From Crateriforma spongiae (GTDB taxonomy: Bacteria; Planctomycetota; Planctomycetia; Pirellulales; Pirellulaceae): 64,000 bases of DNA. The notes under the pieces were generated by a model that saw nothing but the letters and a program-made list of their open reading frames with translations, was not told where the DNA came from and did not search any database. Each line of letters starts with the position of its first letter. The first letter of the stretch is position 1. The stretch is taken from the NCBI RefSeq assembly GCF_012290005.1, contig NZ_JAAXMS010000006.1, forward strand, positions 1 to 64,000, read 5' to 3'. This document shows positions 53,279-62,314 of the stretch, piece after piece. The translations under genes were made by a program, and so were the position numbers.

Positions 53279-54286
53279 TCAATCACGATCCAGAACAATT
53301 CGATATCGAGCCTTTCCGCTGCGCAGATGCTCAAAAGCGTCGTTGACTTTGCTCATCGGGAAGTGCTCGTTGACCGGAGCGACGTTGTGCCGAGCGGCAA
53401 AGTCGAGCATCTGGCGGATGACGACTGGCGCTCCGACCGGCGACGAGCCAACCGAGAGCTGCTTGAACATCATGTCCGGCAGCACGTTGATATCGAGTGG
53501 TTCAGTGACGGCTCCGGGCATCATCAGACGACCGCGTGGCTTCAAGGTTGCGAGGACCGCATTCCAGTCGAGCGGAACGTTGACCGTGGACAACACAAGG
53601 TCGAATCTGCCCGCTGCGGATTTGATCGCTTCAGGGTCGCGTGAGTTGATGGTGTCGTGTGCTCCCATGTCGAGCGCTTCCTGACGCTTTGACTCGGAAG
53701 TGAATGCGGTTACGTGGCACCCCCACGCGGCAGCGAACTTCAGGCCCATGTGGCCCAGTCCGCCGATGCCGATGACGCCCACGCTGTCCGTTGGAGACAA
53801 CCCAGCTTGGACCATGGGATTGAAGACAGCGATGCCGCCACACAGCAGCGGCCCGGCTTCGCCCGCATCCAACGCATCCGGAATCTTGATGACGCTGGGA
53901 GCTTTCGCACGAACGGTATCGGCAAAGCCGCCATGTCTTCCCGCGATCGTCGGCTCGGCGTCGCTGCAGAGGTTGTGGTCGCCGCTCATGCATTCGTCGC
54001 ACATCATGCAATAGCCTGCATGCCAGCCAAGGCCAACGCGGTCGCCGACTTTCACGTGGGTCACATGATCGCCCACGGCTGACACTTTCCCGATGACCTC
54101 GTGACCGGGAACGAGCGGAAACTGAGCCATCCCCCACTCGTCGTCCACCATGCTCAAGTCGCTGTGGCAGATGCCGCATGATTCGACGCTGATGTCCACT
54201 TCGTAGGGGTCGATGTCGCCAAGTTCAAACTCAAATGGTTCAAACTCTCCCTTGGCTTTCGTGACGGCATATGCTTTGACGGTCAT
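53279..54286 (-). CDS. Zinc-dependent alcohol dehydrogenase (YahK/CAD-like)
   Basis: The 335-residue medium-chain dehydrogenase has the catalytic zinc ligands in CGICHSD (Cys40) and PGHEVIGKV (His62). The structural zinc lobe [15 protein letters not shown] has Cys at 93, 96, 99 and 107. The nucleotide-binding motif [17 protein letters not shown] carries GxGGxG. These features match the cinnamyl-alcohol/YahK-like aldehyde reductase group, mostly NADPH-dependent. In this block it would reduce reactive aldehydes. It is followed closely by the SDR-type gene. Confidence 0.92.
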   Translation of the reverse strand: MTVKAYAVTKAKGEFEPFEFELGDIDPYEVDISVESCGICHSDLSMVDDEWGMAQFPLVPGHEVIGKVSAVGDHVTHVKVGDRVGLGWHAGYCMMCDECMSGDHNLCSDAEPTIAGRHGGFADTVRAKAPSVIKIPDALDAGEAGPLLCGGIAVFNPMVQAGLSPTDSVGVIGIGGLGHMGLKFAAAWGCHVTAFTSESKRQEALDMGAHDTINSRDPEAIKSAAGRFDLVLSTVNVPLDWNAVLATLKPRGRLMMPGAVTEPLDINVLPDMMFKQLSVGSSPVGAPVVIRQMLDFAARHNVAPVNEHFPMSKVNDAFEHLRSGKARYRIVLDRD

Positions 54287-54410
54287 TTGATTGCTCCCGA
54301 GCGATAACGGTGACTGATGGTTCAGGCGACACTGCCATGAATCGGTCGTATTGGAAAACTCGGCGGCCGATTGCGACCGCCAAGCTTGGAGTACGAACTG
54401 CTACGTCGGC

Positions 54411-55817
54411 TTACAAACCAGTGTGGTCCTTGTCGAAGACGCTGATCAGCTTCTGATTCACGAATTCTTTGATGCCGAGGTCTGCGAGTTCGCGGCCGTA
54501 ACCGGACTTCTTCACGCCGCCCATCGGCATGCTGGCGTAGGTCCACGAAATCTGATTGACAAAGCACGTGCCCGACTCGATCCGTTCCGCAACACGGCGT
54601 CCGCGCTCGAGGTCGTTGGTGTGGACTGAGCCGCCCAAACCGAAGTCACTGTCGTTCGCGATGCGGATTGCATCCTCTTCGTCCTTGGCGATGTGGATGA
54701 TGGCGACGGGACCAAACAGCTCTTCACAGTCTGCGGGAGATCCCTTCGGGATGTCGGTCATGATGGTCGGCTCGATGAACGCGCCGTTACGCTTGCCACC
54801 GACGAGGATCTTGGCGCCGGCTTCGACCGATTTGTTGATCTGGTCTTCGAGTTGGATGGCCGCTTTCTCGGTGCAAACCGGGCCGTAGCCAGTCGACTCA
54901 TCCAGCGGATCGCCCGGCTTGAGTTCGGCGAAGAGTTTAACCGCGCGATCGAGGAACTCTTCAGCGATTGATTCGTCGAGAATAATTCGCTTGGCGGCGA
55001 TGCAGATTTGGCCCGTGCACAGCAGTTTACCGATCATGAACCGCTCGATGGTTGCGTCCATATCGGCGTCGTTAAGCACGATAAAGGGATCAACACCGCC
55101 AAGTTCCATCACGGTCTTCTTGACGTTGCGGCCGGCCTGTTCGGCAACTGCGGCTCCGCCCTTGTTGCTCCCGGTGAAGGCGACGCCCACGACGCGGTCG
55201 TCGTCAATGATGCTCCCGGCGTTGCGAGCAGAGAGTTGCAGATTCGTATGAACTCCCTCGGGTACTCCGGCATCCTTGAGCAACTGGTCAAATGCCTCGG
55301 CAGACTGCGGCACGTTTGAGGCGTGCTTAGTGAGAACAACGTTGCCCGCGATCAACTGCGGAGCAGCCACGCGCGACGGCTGATAGAACGGGAAGTTCCA
55401 AGGCTGAATGCCGTAGACGATGCCCAGAGGCTGGTTGACAAGAGTACCTTTGCCTTCCGCTGTGTCGTATTCCGTCGGAACGAGAATTCTCTCACCATTG
55501 TCTGCGTAGTAGTCGAAGATCGTGGCACAAAGGTCAATCTCAGGGCGTGCGTCTTCAATCTTCTTGCCCATCTCCAGCGTCATGATGGTTGCCAGTTCCT
55601 CGCGACGCTCGCGAAGCAATTCGGCGACACGGCGAAGAATACCGGCCCGATGCTCGAAGCTGGTCTCGCGCCATTCGCGATACGCCGCATCTGCCTTCGC
55701 GATCGCGGCGTCGACCTGTTCTGGCGTCATCTCTTCGTAGGTCTTAAGCACTTCACCATTGAATGGGTTGACGGACTTCAGTTCGTTCTTCTTTGCTGTT
55801 GCTGTGGCTGTCGCCAT
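54411..55817 (-). CDS. Aldehyde dehydrogenase (succinate-semialdehyde dehydrogenase-like)
   Basis: The 468-residue protein has the Rossmann part with VLTKHASN (Lys164) and FTGSNKGG. The general base Glu238 is in VMELGGVDP; most relatives have GGS, so Ser to Val is slightly unusual. The nucleophile Cys272 is in GQICIAAKR. Length and IQPWNFPFYQPSR match NAD(P)-dependent succinate-semialdehyde-type enzymes. AGGAG lies upstream of the ATG. It lies 124 nt upstream of the alcohol dehydrogenase on the same strand, and together they can clear reactive aldehydes by oxidation or reduction. Confidence 0.93.
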   Translation of the reverse strand: MATATATAKKNELKSVNPFNGEVLKTYEEMTPEQVDAAIAKADAAYREWRETSFEHRAGILRRVAELLRERREELATIMTLEMGKKIEDARPEIDLCATIFDYYADNGERILVPTEYDTAEGKGTLVNQPLGIVYGIQPWNFPFYQPSRVAAPQLIAGNVVLTKHASNVPQSAEAFDQLLKDAGVPEGVHTNLQLSARNAGSIIDDDRVVGVAFTGSNKGGAAVAEQAGRNVKKTVMELGGVDPFIVLNDADMDATIERFMIGKLLCTGQICIAAKRIILDESIAEEFLDRAVKLFAELKPGDPLDESTGYGPVCTEKAAIQLEDQINKSVEAGAKILVGGKRNGAFIEPTIMTDIPKGSPADCEELFGPVAIIHIAKDEEDAIRIANDSDFGLGGSVHTNDLERGRRVAERIESGTCFVNQISWTYASMPMGGVKKSGYGRELADLGIKEFVNQKLISVFDKDHTGL

Positions 55818-56124
55818 GAGATGTTCTCCTGTGCTTTGGAACTTGATCGATCGCTATGAGCAACCCAACGTTGCTAGGTCGCAGAGGCTCTTTGCAAGCC
55901 CTATACCAATTGCGAAAACCGCTTGATTACGCCTAAGAAATGCTTCGCGTGCAGCGAGGTGTAACCAATCTATGCGCTCACCCTTTAAAGGCGCGCGGTT
56001 CTGACATTCTCGGCCGACAAGTATTCGATGCACGCTCCCTGCCGCGTCTGACCGAATCAGCATTCATGCCAAAATTCGACTTTGTCTCGTAATTCAATTG
56101 AGAGGATTTGCGAGTCGTTCGAAT
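55818..56124. other. Intergenic region without recognisable gene
   Basis: About 307 bp lie between the azoreductase stop and the aldehyde dehydrogenase start. It should hold the promoter of the leftward dehydrogenase unit. I see no clear palindrome and no supported open frame. Confidence 0.5.
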
Positions 56125-56751
56125 TTAGAAAGCTGCTGAGATTCGTCTCGCCTCATCACGAGCTGCGGCGCTCGCGGATTCGATTTGTTCCGGGGCGGCG
56201 AGTGTCGGTTCCACAACGATGGACTTCACATCCGTGAAGCCAATGAATCCGAGCAGAATCTCTATGTAGGTCTTCTGGAAATCCATGCCTTTCGTTTCGT
56301 CGCTGCCGTAGGCGCCGCCGCGAGCGTAGGCGACAGCAACCGGCTTTCCTGTAACCAATCCGGTGTAGCCGCTTTCGGGAGAGAACGAAAAGGCGAGGCC
56401 CGGCTGAGTGATCACGTCGATGAGGTGCTTGAGTTTGTAAGGAATGCCGAAGTTCCACATCGGAAGGCTGATGAGATACTTGTCCGCCGAGTTGAATCGC
56501 TCAAACACACTGACGATTCGGTTCCACGCCTCGGCTTCGTCGTCGGTATGGTCTTGGCCGTGCAGTATCCTGTACTTGGCATCCAGTACCTTGCCGTCGA
56601 ATTCAGGCAGCGGCTCGGCCCACAAATCCCACGTTTCCACTTCGTCGTTGGGATTCGCGGCCTTGTAGCCTTCGATGAACTCTTTGGCTGCTGAGATTGA
56701 GTGCGATCGTTCCTTGCGTGGTGACGATTCGATGTGAAGGAGTTTGCTCAT
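56125..56751 (-). CDS. azoR: FMN-dependent NADH-azoreductase
   Basis: This 208-residue flavodoxin-fold protein starts MSKLLHIESSPRKERSHSIS, the phosphate-binding loop of AzoR/AcpD proteins. It contains LISLPMWNFGIPYKLKHLID, the FMN-contacting MWNFGIP motif, then FSFSPESGYTGLVTGKPV and YARGGAYGS. AGGAAG precedes the ATG. AzoR enzymes reduce quinones and azo compounds with NADH and are commonly induced by electrophiles. It follows the pirin and DoxX genes, all downstream of a MarR-type operator, so induction by quinone or electrophile stress is the likely logic. Confidence 0.94.
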   Translation of the reverse strand: MSKLLHIESSPRKERSHSISAAKEFIEGYKAANPNDEVETWDLWAEPLPEFDGKVLDAKYRILHGQDHTDDEAEAWNRIVSVFERFNSADKYLISLPMWNFGIPYKLKHLIDVITQPGLAFSFSPESGYTGLVTGKPVAVAYARGGAYGSDETKGMDFQKTYIEILLGFIGFTDVKSIVVEPTLAAPEQIESASAAARDEARRISAAF

Positions 56752-56789
56752 TTCGTTCTTCCTTTCGTGTGTTGAGGCAACAGCTAGGT

Positions 56790-57488
56790 TTAGGCCAGGT
56801 CAAAAAGCATGATCTCCGCGTCCTCAGACGCGACGATCGATAACGAGTCTTCATTGGTGATCGCGGCACCATCGCTCGTCGAGAGCTGATGTCCGCTGAC
56901 GGCGACCGAGCCGGAAAGGACTTGAAGCCAGCCGTGCCGACTGGGCTCAAGATCGAAGCCGACTTGGTTTCCGGCTTCGAGCTTCGACAGATACACCTTG
57001 GCGTCGGTGTGAATCGACAAGGAACCGTCGTCTCCATCGGGTGAGGCGACCATTCGTAGGCGGTTCAGCTTCTCGTCTTCGTCGAACTCACGCTGTTGGT
57101 AGCTGGGTTCGATGTCACGGACGTTCGGCACGAGCCAGATTTGGTAGAAGTGAACCGGTTCTTCGGACGACGGATTGAATTCACTGTGCGTGATGCCCGA
57201 ACCGGCCGAGATGCGCTGGAACTCGCCGGGCCGGAGCACTTCACCGTTGCCCATGCTGTCTTTGTGCTCCAAGGCTCCGGACAACACGTAGGAGATGATT
57301 TCCATGTTGTCGTGACCGTGTGTGCCAAAGCCCTTTCCCGGAGCAACTCGGTCTTCGTTCATCACCCGCAGGCTGCGAAAGCCCATGTGCTGCGGGTCGT
57401 GGTAACTCGCAAACGAGAACGTGTGATTGGTGTCGAGCCATCCATGATCTGCGTGGCCACGATCGTTTGCTTTGCGGACGGTAATCAT
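56790..57488 (-). CDS. Pirin family protein (YhhW-like)
   Basis: The 232-residue bicupin has HTFSFASYHDPQHMGF and GTHGHDNMEIISYVLSGALEHKDS, which hold the metal-binding His and Glu of cupin 1 (H-x-H ... E ... H). RISAGSGITHSEFN follows. The C-terminal cupin lacks a full ligand set, as is normal for pirins. AAGGAG is 7 nt before the ATG. Some relatives have quercetin 2,3-dioxygenase activity, others act as redox sensors. The 4-nt overlap with the DoxX gene and the downstream azoreductase suggest an electrophile response. Confidence 0.93.
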   Translation of the reverse strand: MITVRKANDRGHADHGWLDTNHTFSFASYHDPQHMGFRSLRVMNEDRVAPGKGFGTHGHDNMEIISYVLSGALEHKDSMGNGEVLRPGEFQRISAGSGITHSEFNPSSEEPVHFYQIWLVPNVRDIEPSYQQREFDEDEKLNRLRMVASPDGDDGSLSIHTDAKVYLSKLEAGNQVGFDLEPSRHGWLQVLSGSVAVSGHQLSTSDGAAITNEDSLSIVASEDAEIMLFDLA

Positions 57489-57925
57489 TGCGTATCTCCT
57501 TCTGATTTGGAACTCTTGCAGTTGTCAAGACTTCCGGGACCGGGGCCGTTGGCCACGATCATCAACATCGCGCCCATGAGTCCGAGGTTTTTCATGAACT
57601 GGATCATCTGCATCTGAAACTCCTGTGAGTCAGGTGCGTGCGTCCAGAAGTCGTGGAAGTAGTACGTCGCGAGAATCAGAAACACGACCAACAGCGATGC
57701 GCCGATGCGGGCCTTGAATCCCAGCACGAGCGAAATGCCGCCAGCCAGCAAGAACACGATCGCCCCGACGAGCATGATGCTTGGAGCTGGAACGTCATTG
57801 CCCGACATGTAATCAACAGTTCCCGAAAAGTTGGGAATCTTGTTCCCGAGGGCACTCATCAGGAAAATGGTCGCCAGCATCACACGGCCGACCACTGTCA
57901 GCGGAGCTTTCAAGCTTTCGTTCAT
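57485..57925 (-). CDS. DoxX family membrane protein
   Basis: The Met at 57925 has AGGA 6 nt upstream and gives 146 residues; upstream in-frame starts would run into the operator. Four hydrophobic helices are visible: about 8-25 (TVVGRVMLATIFLMSAL), 48-68, 74-93 and 110-125. IPNFSGTVDYM and GFKARIGASLLVVFLI are DoxX-like landmarks. DoxX proteins act at the membrane in redox and thiol stress. It is the first gene of the MarR-controlled unit DoxX-pirin-azoR. Confidence 0.9.
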   Translation of the reverse strand: MNESLKAPLTVVGRVMLATIFLMSALGNKIPNFSGTVDYMSGNDVPAPSIMLVGAIVFLLAGGISLVLGFKARIGASLLVVFLILATYYFHDFWTHAPDSQEFQMQMIQFMKNLGLMGAMLMIVANGPGPGSLDNCKSSKSEGDTQ

Positions 57926-57958
57926 CGGATTCCTCGCTTTCATCTTGTGTTCACTTCG

Positions 57959-57986
57959 GCCAATATCTGTTGCAACAGATATTGGC
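57959..57986. promoter_or_regulatory. Perfect 28-bp palindrome, candidate MarR operator 1
   Basis: The half-site GCCAATATCTGTTG is followed directly by its exact reverse complement CAACAGATATTGGC. It lies between the MarR stop and the DoxX start. The core TGTTGCAACA recurs upstream of the MarR gene, which strongly suggests that MarR binds both. Confidence 0.85.
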
Positions 57987-57999
57987 TCAAAAAAAGATT

Positions 58000-58473
58000 T
58001 CAATTCTGCCGAGATCGAAAAAGCAGATCGTTCAGTTGCTTTAGCTCAGTCTTCGTCAGACCAGCGAACTGCGACTCATGCAAATCTGCGACCGGTTGAT
58101 CTAGCTTCTTAAGCACGTCTTTCCCCCGTCTGGTCAAAGTCACCCAAACGACTCGCCGGTCTTCACCGCATCGCTCCCGCTCGACGAGTCCAGCTTCTTC
58201 CAACCGATAAACCAGACGCGTGACGTCAGTTTGCGGCGTCACCATCCGCTCGGCGATCTGGTAGACCTGCATCGGTTTGCCTTCTCCTCGCAGGATTCGC
58301 AACGCGTTGTACTTGGGATCGGTGAGCCCATGCTGCTTGAATAGCCGCGATAGCTGGCCTGCAAGCTGCGTATGTGTCCGCACCAAGTTCAAATACGCCT
58401 CCTGCCGAAGCGAATCAAACGGCTGCCGCTTTCCGACTTCGCCCGCCAGGGTTTTTGATTGTGTCTTGCTCAT
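58000..58473 (-). CDS. MarR-family transcriptional regulator
   Basis: The 157-residue winged-helix protein has PKYNALRILRGEGKPMQVYQIAERM, then TPQTDVTRLVYRLEEAGLVERERCGEDRRVVWVTLT, in separate motifs with the wing Arg-Arg. GLTDPKYNALRIL is the typical MarR helix 2/3. No conserved N-terminal Cys is evident, so the sensing mode is unclear. It is immediately upstream of DoxX-pirin-azoR on the same strand, and its operators flank it on both sides. The arrangement parallels MhqR-like repressors of quinone-responsive genes. Repression relieved by electrophiles is inferred. Confidence 0.92.
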   Translation of the reverse strand: MSKTQSKTLAGEVGKRQPFDSLRQEAYLNLVRTHTQLAGQLSRLFKQHGLTDPKYNALRILRGEGKPMQVYQIAERMVTPQTDVTRLVYRLEEAGLVERERCGEDRRVVWVTLTRRGKDVLKKLDQPVADLHESQFAGLTKTELKQLNDLLFRSRQN

Positions 58474-58478
58474 GCTTA

Positions 58479-58500
58479 TTTATATGTTGCAACAGACATT
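58479..58500. promoter_or_regulatory. Candidate MarR operator 2 (autoregulation)
   Basis: TGTTGCAACA (58485-58494) is the same 10-bp palindromic core as in operator 1, with GACATT on one side against GATATT there. It sits 12 nt upstream of the MarR start codon, an ideal place for autoregulation. Confidence 0.78.
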
Positions 58501-58742
58501 GTGTCAACAGCCGAATCGCATGGTCGGACTCATGGTCAAAAATGACGAAAAGTTCAGCAAAAATTGGAAGAAGAGTGCGGAGTGGACCTCAGGAGTACAG
58601 TTTGATGTCTCGAATCGAGCAATTTCCAGATCCGCAAGGTGGAGACGATTTACGAATTTGCTGATGTGCCCCCAGCAGGAAGGCGTCGTTTGGTTCGCGG
58701 ACCTGCCACATTGACCTCGCATGACCGTGGTTACCCTCAATA
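58501..58742. other. Intergenic sequence before the cassette
   Basis: Beyond the MarR operator I see no supported gene; the open frames have no family resemblance. The cassette-end repeat begins at 58743. Confidence 0.5.
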
Positions 58743-58777
58743 CTTCGCTACATAGCTGCTTTTTATCGGACCTTCAA
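58743..58777. repeat. Left cassette-end repeat (att-like)
   Basis: CTTCGCTACATAG, seven variable bases, then TTATCGGACCTTCAAGCT. It matches the repeats at 39608-39642 and 63595-63629 and lies just past the end of the cassette HTH gene. Confidence 0.6.
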
Positions 58778-58778
58778 G

Positions 58779-59234
58779 CTAACCGCGATCGTTGCGACCG
58801 GCAGAACCGGTAAGCTTCTTGAAGCGGCGGCGCTGCTTGTCCCAGTTGGGTTCGGCAGCGATGGGGCGGATTTGACGCTCGGTGATGGGCGCTCGGCCGT
58901 CGAAATAGGGCTTCAGGAAGAGCAGCTCTTCTTGTAGATCCGGGGCGAGATTGCAGAGGTTCATGATCTGGCTGAGGCGAGCTCGTGTGACTTGCCCTGC
59001 CCGCGCCAAGTCGGCTTGTGATCGGAGGCGGCCCGATGCCAAAGCGTGGTCGAAATGGATGGCGAGTGCCATCAGCCGAGACAGTCTCGGCAGTTGGCCC
59101 GTTCTGGGCCGCGGTGGGGCCGTACCGCCGCGCACCTCGCGAGCTCCGCGATCCACGCGGGTAACGTGAAACGTGCGGCGTATCGCCGATGTGCGCGGCG
59201 GTGTTTCGTTTGAGTTGTTCGATAGGTCGCTCAA
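58779..59234 (-). CDS. Cassette HTH DNA-binding protein
   Basis: The 151-residue protein has a basic N-terminal half (IRRTFHVTRVDRGAREVRGG), a helix-turn-helix (RSQADLARAGQVTRARLSQIMNL) and a conserved basic tail (AAEPNWDKQRRRFKKLTGS). It overlaps the recombinase stop by 4 nt. A close paralogue stands alone at 39644-40099. Constant pairing with a large serine recombinase suggests a directionality or regulatory factor for that enzyme, which is inference. Confidence 0.88.
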   Translation of the reverse strand: MSDLSNNSNETPPRTSAIRRTFHVTRVDRGAREVRGGTAPPRPRTGQLPRLSRLMALAIHFDHALASGRLRSQADLARAGQVTRARLSQIMNLCNLAPDLQEELLFLKPYFDGRAPITERQIRPIAAEPNWDKQRRRFKKLTGSAGRNDRG

Positions 59235-60781
59235 TTCAACGTCTCCGTAATGTGACGGGCAAAGTTGCCGTCCTGGCCGAGTGACGCGAGTCCGGCGGGC
59301 TGGAAGGTGATATCAAGCGTGCCCTCAACACCGTCGTAGTCGATCCGTTCGATCAACAATTCCATCAGTCGGCAACGTTCTCGCGGTGGGATCGTGTCCC
59401 AGGCTTTGTCCAGTTCACCGAGGGTCTTGCGGATCGATGCATGGCTGACGCGAATCGGCCGATGGTTGTCGATGGCTTCACGCAGCTCTTTCAATCGTGA
59501 TTCGCTTTTATCAATGCGTGATTGCGTTGCTTCAATCAAGTCAGGGCTAGCGGCCGTTGCGACAAGGTGAGTCATCTCGGCGTGGTCCTCTTTGAGAAAC
59601 TTCGCGATCGAATCGGCTTCACGTTTTTGCGAATCGATGTCCTCGCGGTTCTGCTCATGACATCGTTCGTAGATGTCACGAATGAGCTGGACATCATTTG
59701 CGAACACGCGGAGTTCGTCGACGACGAAACTCTCAATCTGCCTTGCGGGAATCGAAGGCGATGGACAAGATTCATAGCCTTGCTTTTCGGCTTTGCCGCA
59801 AACGTAGTAACGATACCTCTTCGTGCCGCGGCCAGAGGAAGTGTGCCGCATCGCTCGATTGCATTTTGCACACCGAAGGATGCCTCGCAGCATTCCGTCG
59901 AAGCTGGTGGAAGCTCGTATCATTCCGATGCGACCATTTTTTCGCAGCGACTCTCCGACTTCTTTGAAGACCTCAGGATCAACGATGGCCTGATGCTGGC
60001 CTTCATGGATCTCGTCCTTGTACGTCAGCTTGCCGATGTAGGTGACGTTGGTCAGCATCTGGTAGATGCGGTTCTTGTCATACGGCAGACCACCGCGAGT
60101 TGATCCCTTCTTGGTCGTCCACTGCTTGGTCCGCCAACCCCGACGATTGGCTTCCTTGGCCGTTTCGAGCAGAGAGTGCGTTCGTCGGTAGAGATCAAAG
60201 ATTTGTCGGACGCGTTCGGCTTCGTGGGGTACGACCACAAGCTTGGTTTCCTCGATCGTAAATCCAAAGACTGGGACACCGCCGCACTACTTGCCTTTGC
60301 GGCGTGTTGCCGCGATCTTGTCTCGGGTGCGTTCGCTGATCATTTCGCGCTCGAACTGGGCGAAGGAAAGCAGCACGTTGAGAATTAGCCGGCCCATGGA
60401 GCTGGCGGTGTTGAACTGCTGAGTGACAGAGACGAAGGCCACGTTGTGTCTCTCGAAGGTTTCCATCACGCGTGAGAAATCGAGCAGGCTGCGACTGAGA
60501 CGGTCGACTTTGTAGACAACGACACAGTCGATTCTGCCGGCCTCGATATCGGCCATGAGACGTTTCATTGCGGGACGTTCAAGGTTCCCACCTGAAAAAC
60601 CGCCGTCGTCGTAACGTTCGTCGAGGCAAGCCCAACCTTCGCTTCGCTGGCTTGTGATAAATGCCTCAGCAGCATCACGCTGCGCATCCAGGCTATTGAA
60701 CTCTTGATCGAGTCCTTCTTCGGTCGATTTGCGAGTGTAGATCGCACACCGAATGGGTTGTTTCATTTGCTCGCGACTCAT
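59231..60781 (-). pseudogene. Large serine recombinase interrupted by an in-frame amber codon
   Basis: The frame starting at 60781 encodes a resolvase-type catalytic domain: [12 protein letters not shown] with Ser19, YKVDRLSRS, and [19 protein letters not shown] at 60289-60287 (codon 165) is followed in the same frame by CGGVPVFGFTIEETKLVVVP. A recombinase domain follows, with a zinc ribbon (ILRCAKCNRAM, YYVCGKAEKQGYESC) and a helical C-terminus. Relatives read KGKWxGGxP at this point, so a TGG (Trp) codon turned to TAG by one step fits. The restored length is about 516 residues. The rest is undamaged, so the event is recent, an error, or suppressed. Confidence 0.88.
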
Positions 60782-61278
60782 GCTGACTCCTGCTTGTGAA
60801 TTTTGAAGAACCGAAAGCCATTCCAGTGCTGGCCCGTGATCGCTTTGGCAACTGCCGAAAGCGTCTTGTAGTGCTCGCCCTCAAAATCGAAACCATCGGG
60901 CATGATGGTGACGACGCATTCCCGGCCCTTGTAATCACGAACCAGACAATCGCCGACGGGCGGCAACCGTTCATCCTTGGGCGGAAGATCGCGGTTCACC
61001 GGCGGGGGTGGTGGCAAAGGCGAGGGCTCTCGCGGCGCAGTCACGCGAAGATCCGATTCGTTGGCGAGCTGATTGGCTCGCTGGATGGCCCGATCACTCA
61101 GGCCACCGAACGCATTGGCTTGCATTCGCCATGCGATTCGCTTCTGAAGCCAGGCCTTATTGCGACCGGTCGTTGATTCGCCGAAGACTTCGAAGTACTT
61201 GGCTTGAAGGGTGCTGACCGACATTCGGCGCAGCGCGGCCAACTCTTGGCCCAATGGGTTGCTCATGTTGCTCTCCAT
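60778..61278 (-). CDS. DUF2924 domain protein
   Basis: The 166-residue protein starts with [27 protein letters not shown], then [25 protein letters not shown]. These mark DUF2924, a family nearly always beside large serine recombinases. The second half contains [20 protein letters not shown] and the conserved [23 protein letters not shown], a short DNA-binding-like unit also seen in phage proteins. It overlaps the recombinase start by 4 nt. It is probably an accessory factor for recombination. Confidence 0.9.
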   Translation of the reverse strand: MESNMSNPLGQELAALRRMSVSTLQAKYFEVFGESTTGRNKAWLQKRIAWRMQANAFGGLSDRAIQRANQLANESDLRVTAPREPSPLPPPPPVNRDLPPKDERLPPVGDCLVRDYKGRECVVTIMPDGFDFEGEHYKTLSAVAKAITGQHWNGFRFFKIHKQESA

Positions 61279-61321
61279 GACTCGGAATAGGGAAGTGCCG
61301 GGCGTGTTTACCGCGGCTGAG

Positions 61322-61510
61322 TCACAGAGAGCGATCGTTTTCCGATTCGATCAAGCCATCGGCTTGGGCATCGTCGTCAGATTCTTCGGAGTTCCCAAAA
61401 ATTGCGGTCACTCGATGGTGACGAACGACGGCACGAGTCAGCAGGTCGACGATTTCGCGACGCCTCAATCGTGTTTCATCGTTATCAGATTTTGGCTCAG
61501 AGTTTCGCAT
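61322..61510 (-). CDS. Small cassette protein, function unknown
   Basis: The product has 62 residues, starts at an ATG with AAGG upstream, and is very polar. It reads MRNSEPKSDNDETRLRRREI, then VDLLTRAVVRHHRV, then an acidic tail. It fills the gap between DUF2924 and the second HTH gene in the same orientation. Coding status is likely but not certain. Confidence 0.5.
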   Translation of the reverse strand: MRNSEPKSDNDETRLRRREIVDLLTRAVVRHHRVTAIFGNSEESDDDAQADGLIESENDRSL

Positions 61511-61618
61511 AGGCAGAACCTTGAAGTGAAAAGTGGGAACAGGCGGTTAACAGACCGCCCTATCCCTAGACCTTCCAAATTCTGGTTCTGAAAGTCGGAG
61601 CCAATCGAAAAGAAAGAT

Positions 61619-62053
61619 TTAGCGAAGTTGTTTGCGAGGCAAACGCAAAACGGCATCCGGATCATCAGCAGTCTGCCAAAGCAATCGCAACTGGTTGGCA
61701 GAGGGGTCTTTGATGCAGCGGCTGACATCGGACTTCGAGATTCCGGTCCGTCGCGCGAGCTCTTGTTGCGTCGGACGAGGCAGCAGTTCGCCGGATGCGT
61801 GAGCAAGATCAGCAGCACTGCGTAAGTGCAGCGTCAACTCTCGAACCAACAGTTCGATCTTCGCAGTCCGTGATGATCGGCGTGGCTGCGGTTTGGGTTT
61901 TGGAATTTCGGATTCACAGGATTCGATCAGGAGATCTTCGACGGTCTCCCAATCGATCCGCAAACCGTCTTTCGACAATTCGACTACCTCCCTAAGTGTA
62001 ACGCCGGTGGTGACTTGAACGCGAGAACTGGTTACTTGGTCGCCAATTCGCAA
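61619..62053 (-). CDS. Cassette HTH protein 2
   Basis: The 144-residue protein has a central basic stretch (PKPKPQPRRSSRTAK). A helical part (LLVRELTLHLRSAADLAHASG) leads to a helix-turn-helix (TQQELARRTGISKSDVSRCI). The ending QTADDPDAVLRLPRK is reminiscent of similar proteins upstream of planctomycete recombinases. The start is a TTG; a shorter start is possible. A role as the cassette's regulator is inferred. Confidence 0.75.
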   Translation of the reverse strand: MRIGDQVTSSRVQVTTGVTLREVVELSKDGLRIDWETVEDLLIESCESEIPKPKPQPRRSSRTAKIELLVRELTLHLRSAADLAHASGELLPRPTQQELARRTGISKSDVSRCIKDPSANQLRLLWQTADDPDAVLRLPRKQLR

Positions 62054-62314
62054 TTAACTACTTGAAGTGACGACCAAAATTCAGGGATTCTTCCAGATAT
62101 TTCGCAGTGATTTAGCCAGTACTTTCCTGGCTTATTGGGGCACAGTTTCCATCGTTACCTGCCCCCGAAACGCTCGACATTTCAGAACCTCGCTTGGCCT
62201 CGAATCAAGCAAATGGACTTGCCAATCGATTCAGGGACTCTTCGGATTTACGACCGGCCAGGTGTTGCTCTTGCAATGGCGTGAGTCATCGAACGTTCGA
62301 GACTTCAGCACGAG

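Noticed and set aside
55854-56063. 69-residue minus-strand frame between azoR and the aldehyde dehydrogenase
   Set aside because: No recognisable motif or start context; the region is better read as promoter space.
58504-58740. 78-residue minus-strand frame and overlapping plus-strand frames
   Set aside because: They cover the MarR operator and the cassette border, with no family likeness.
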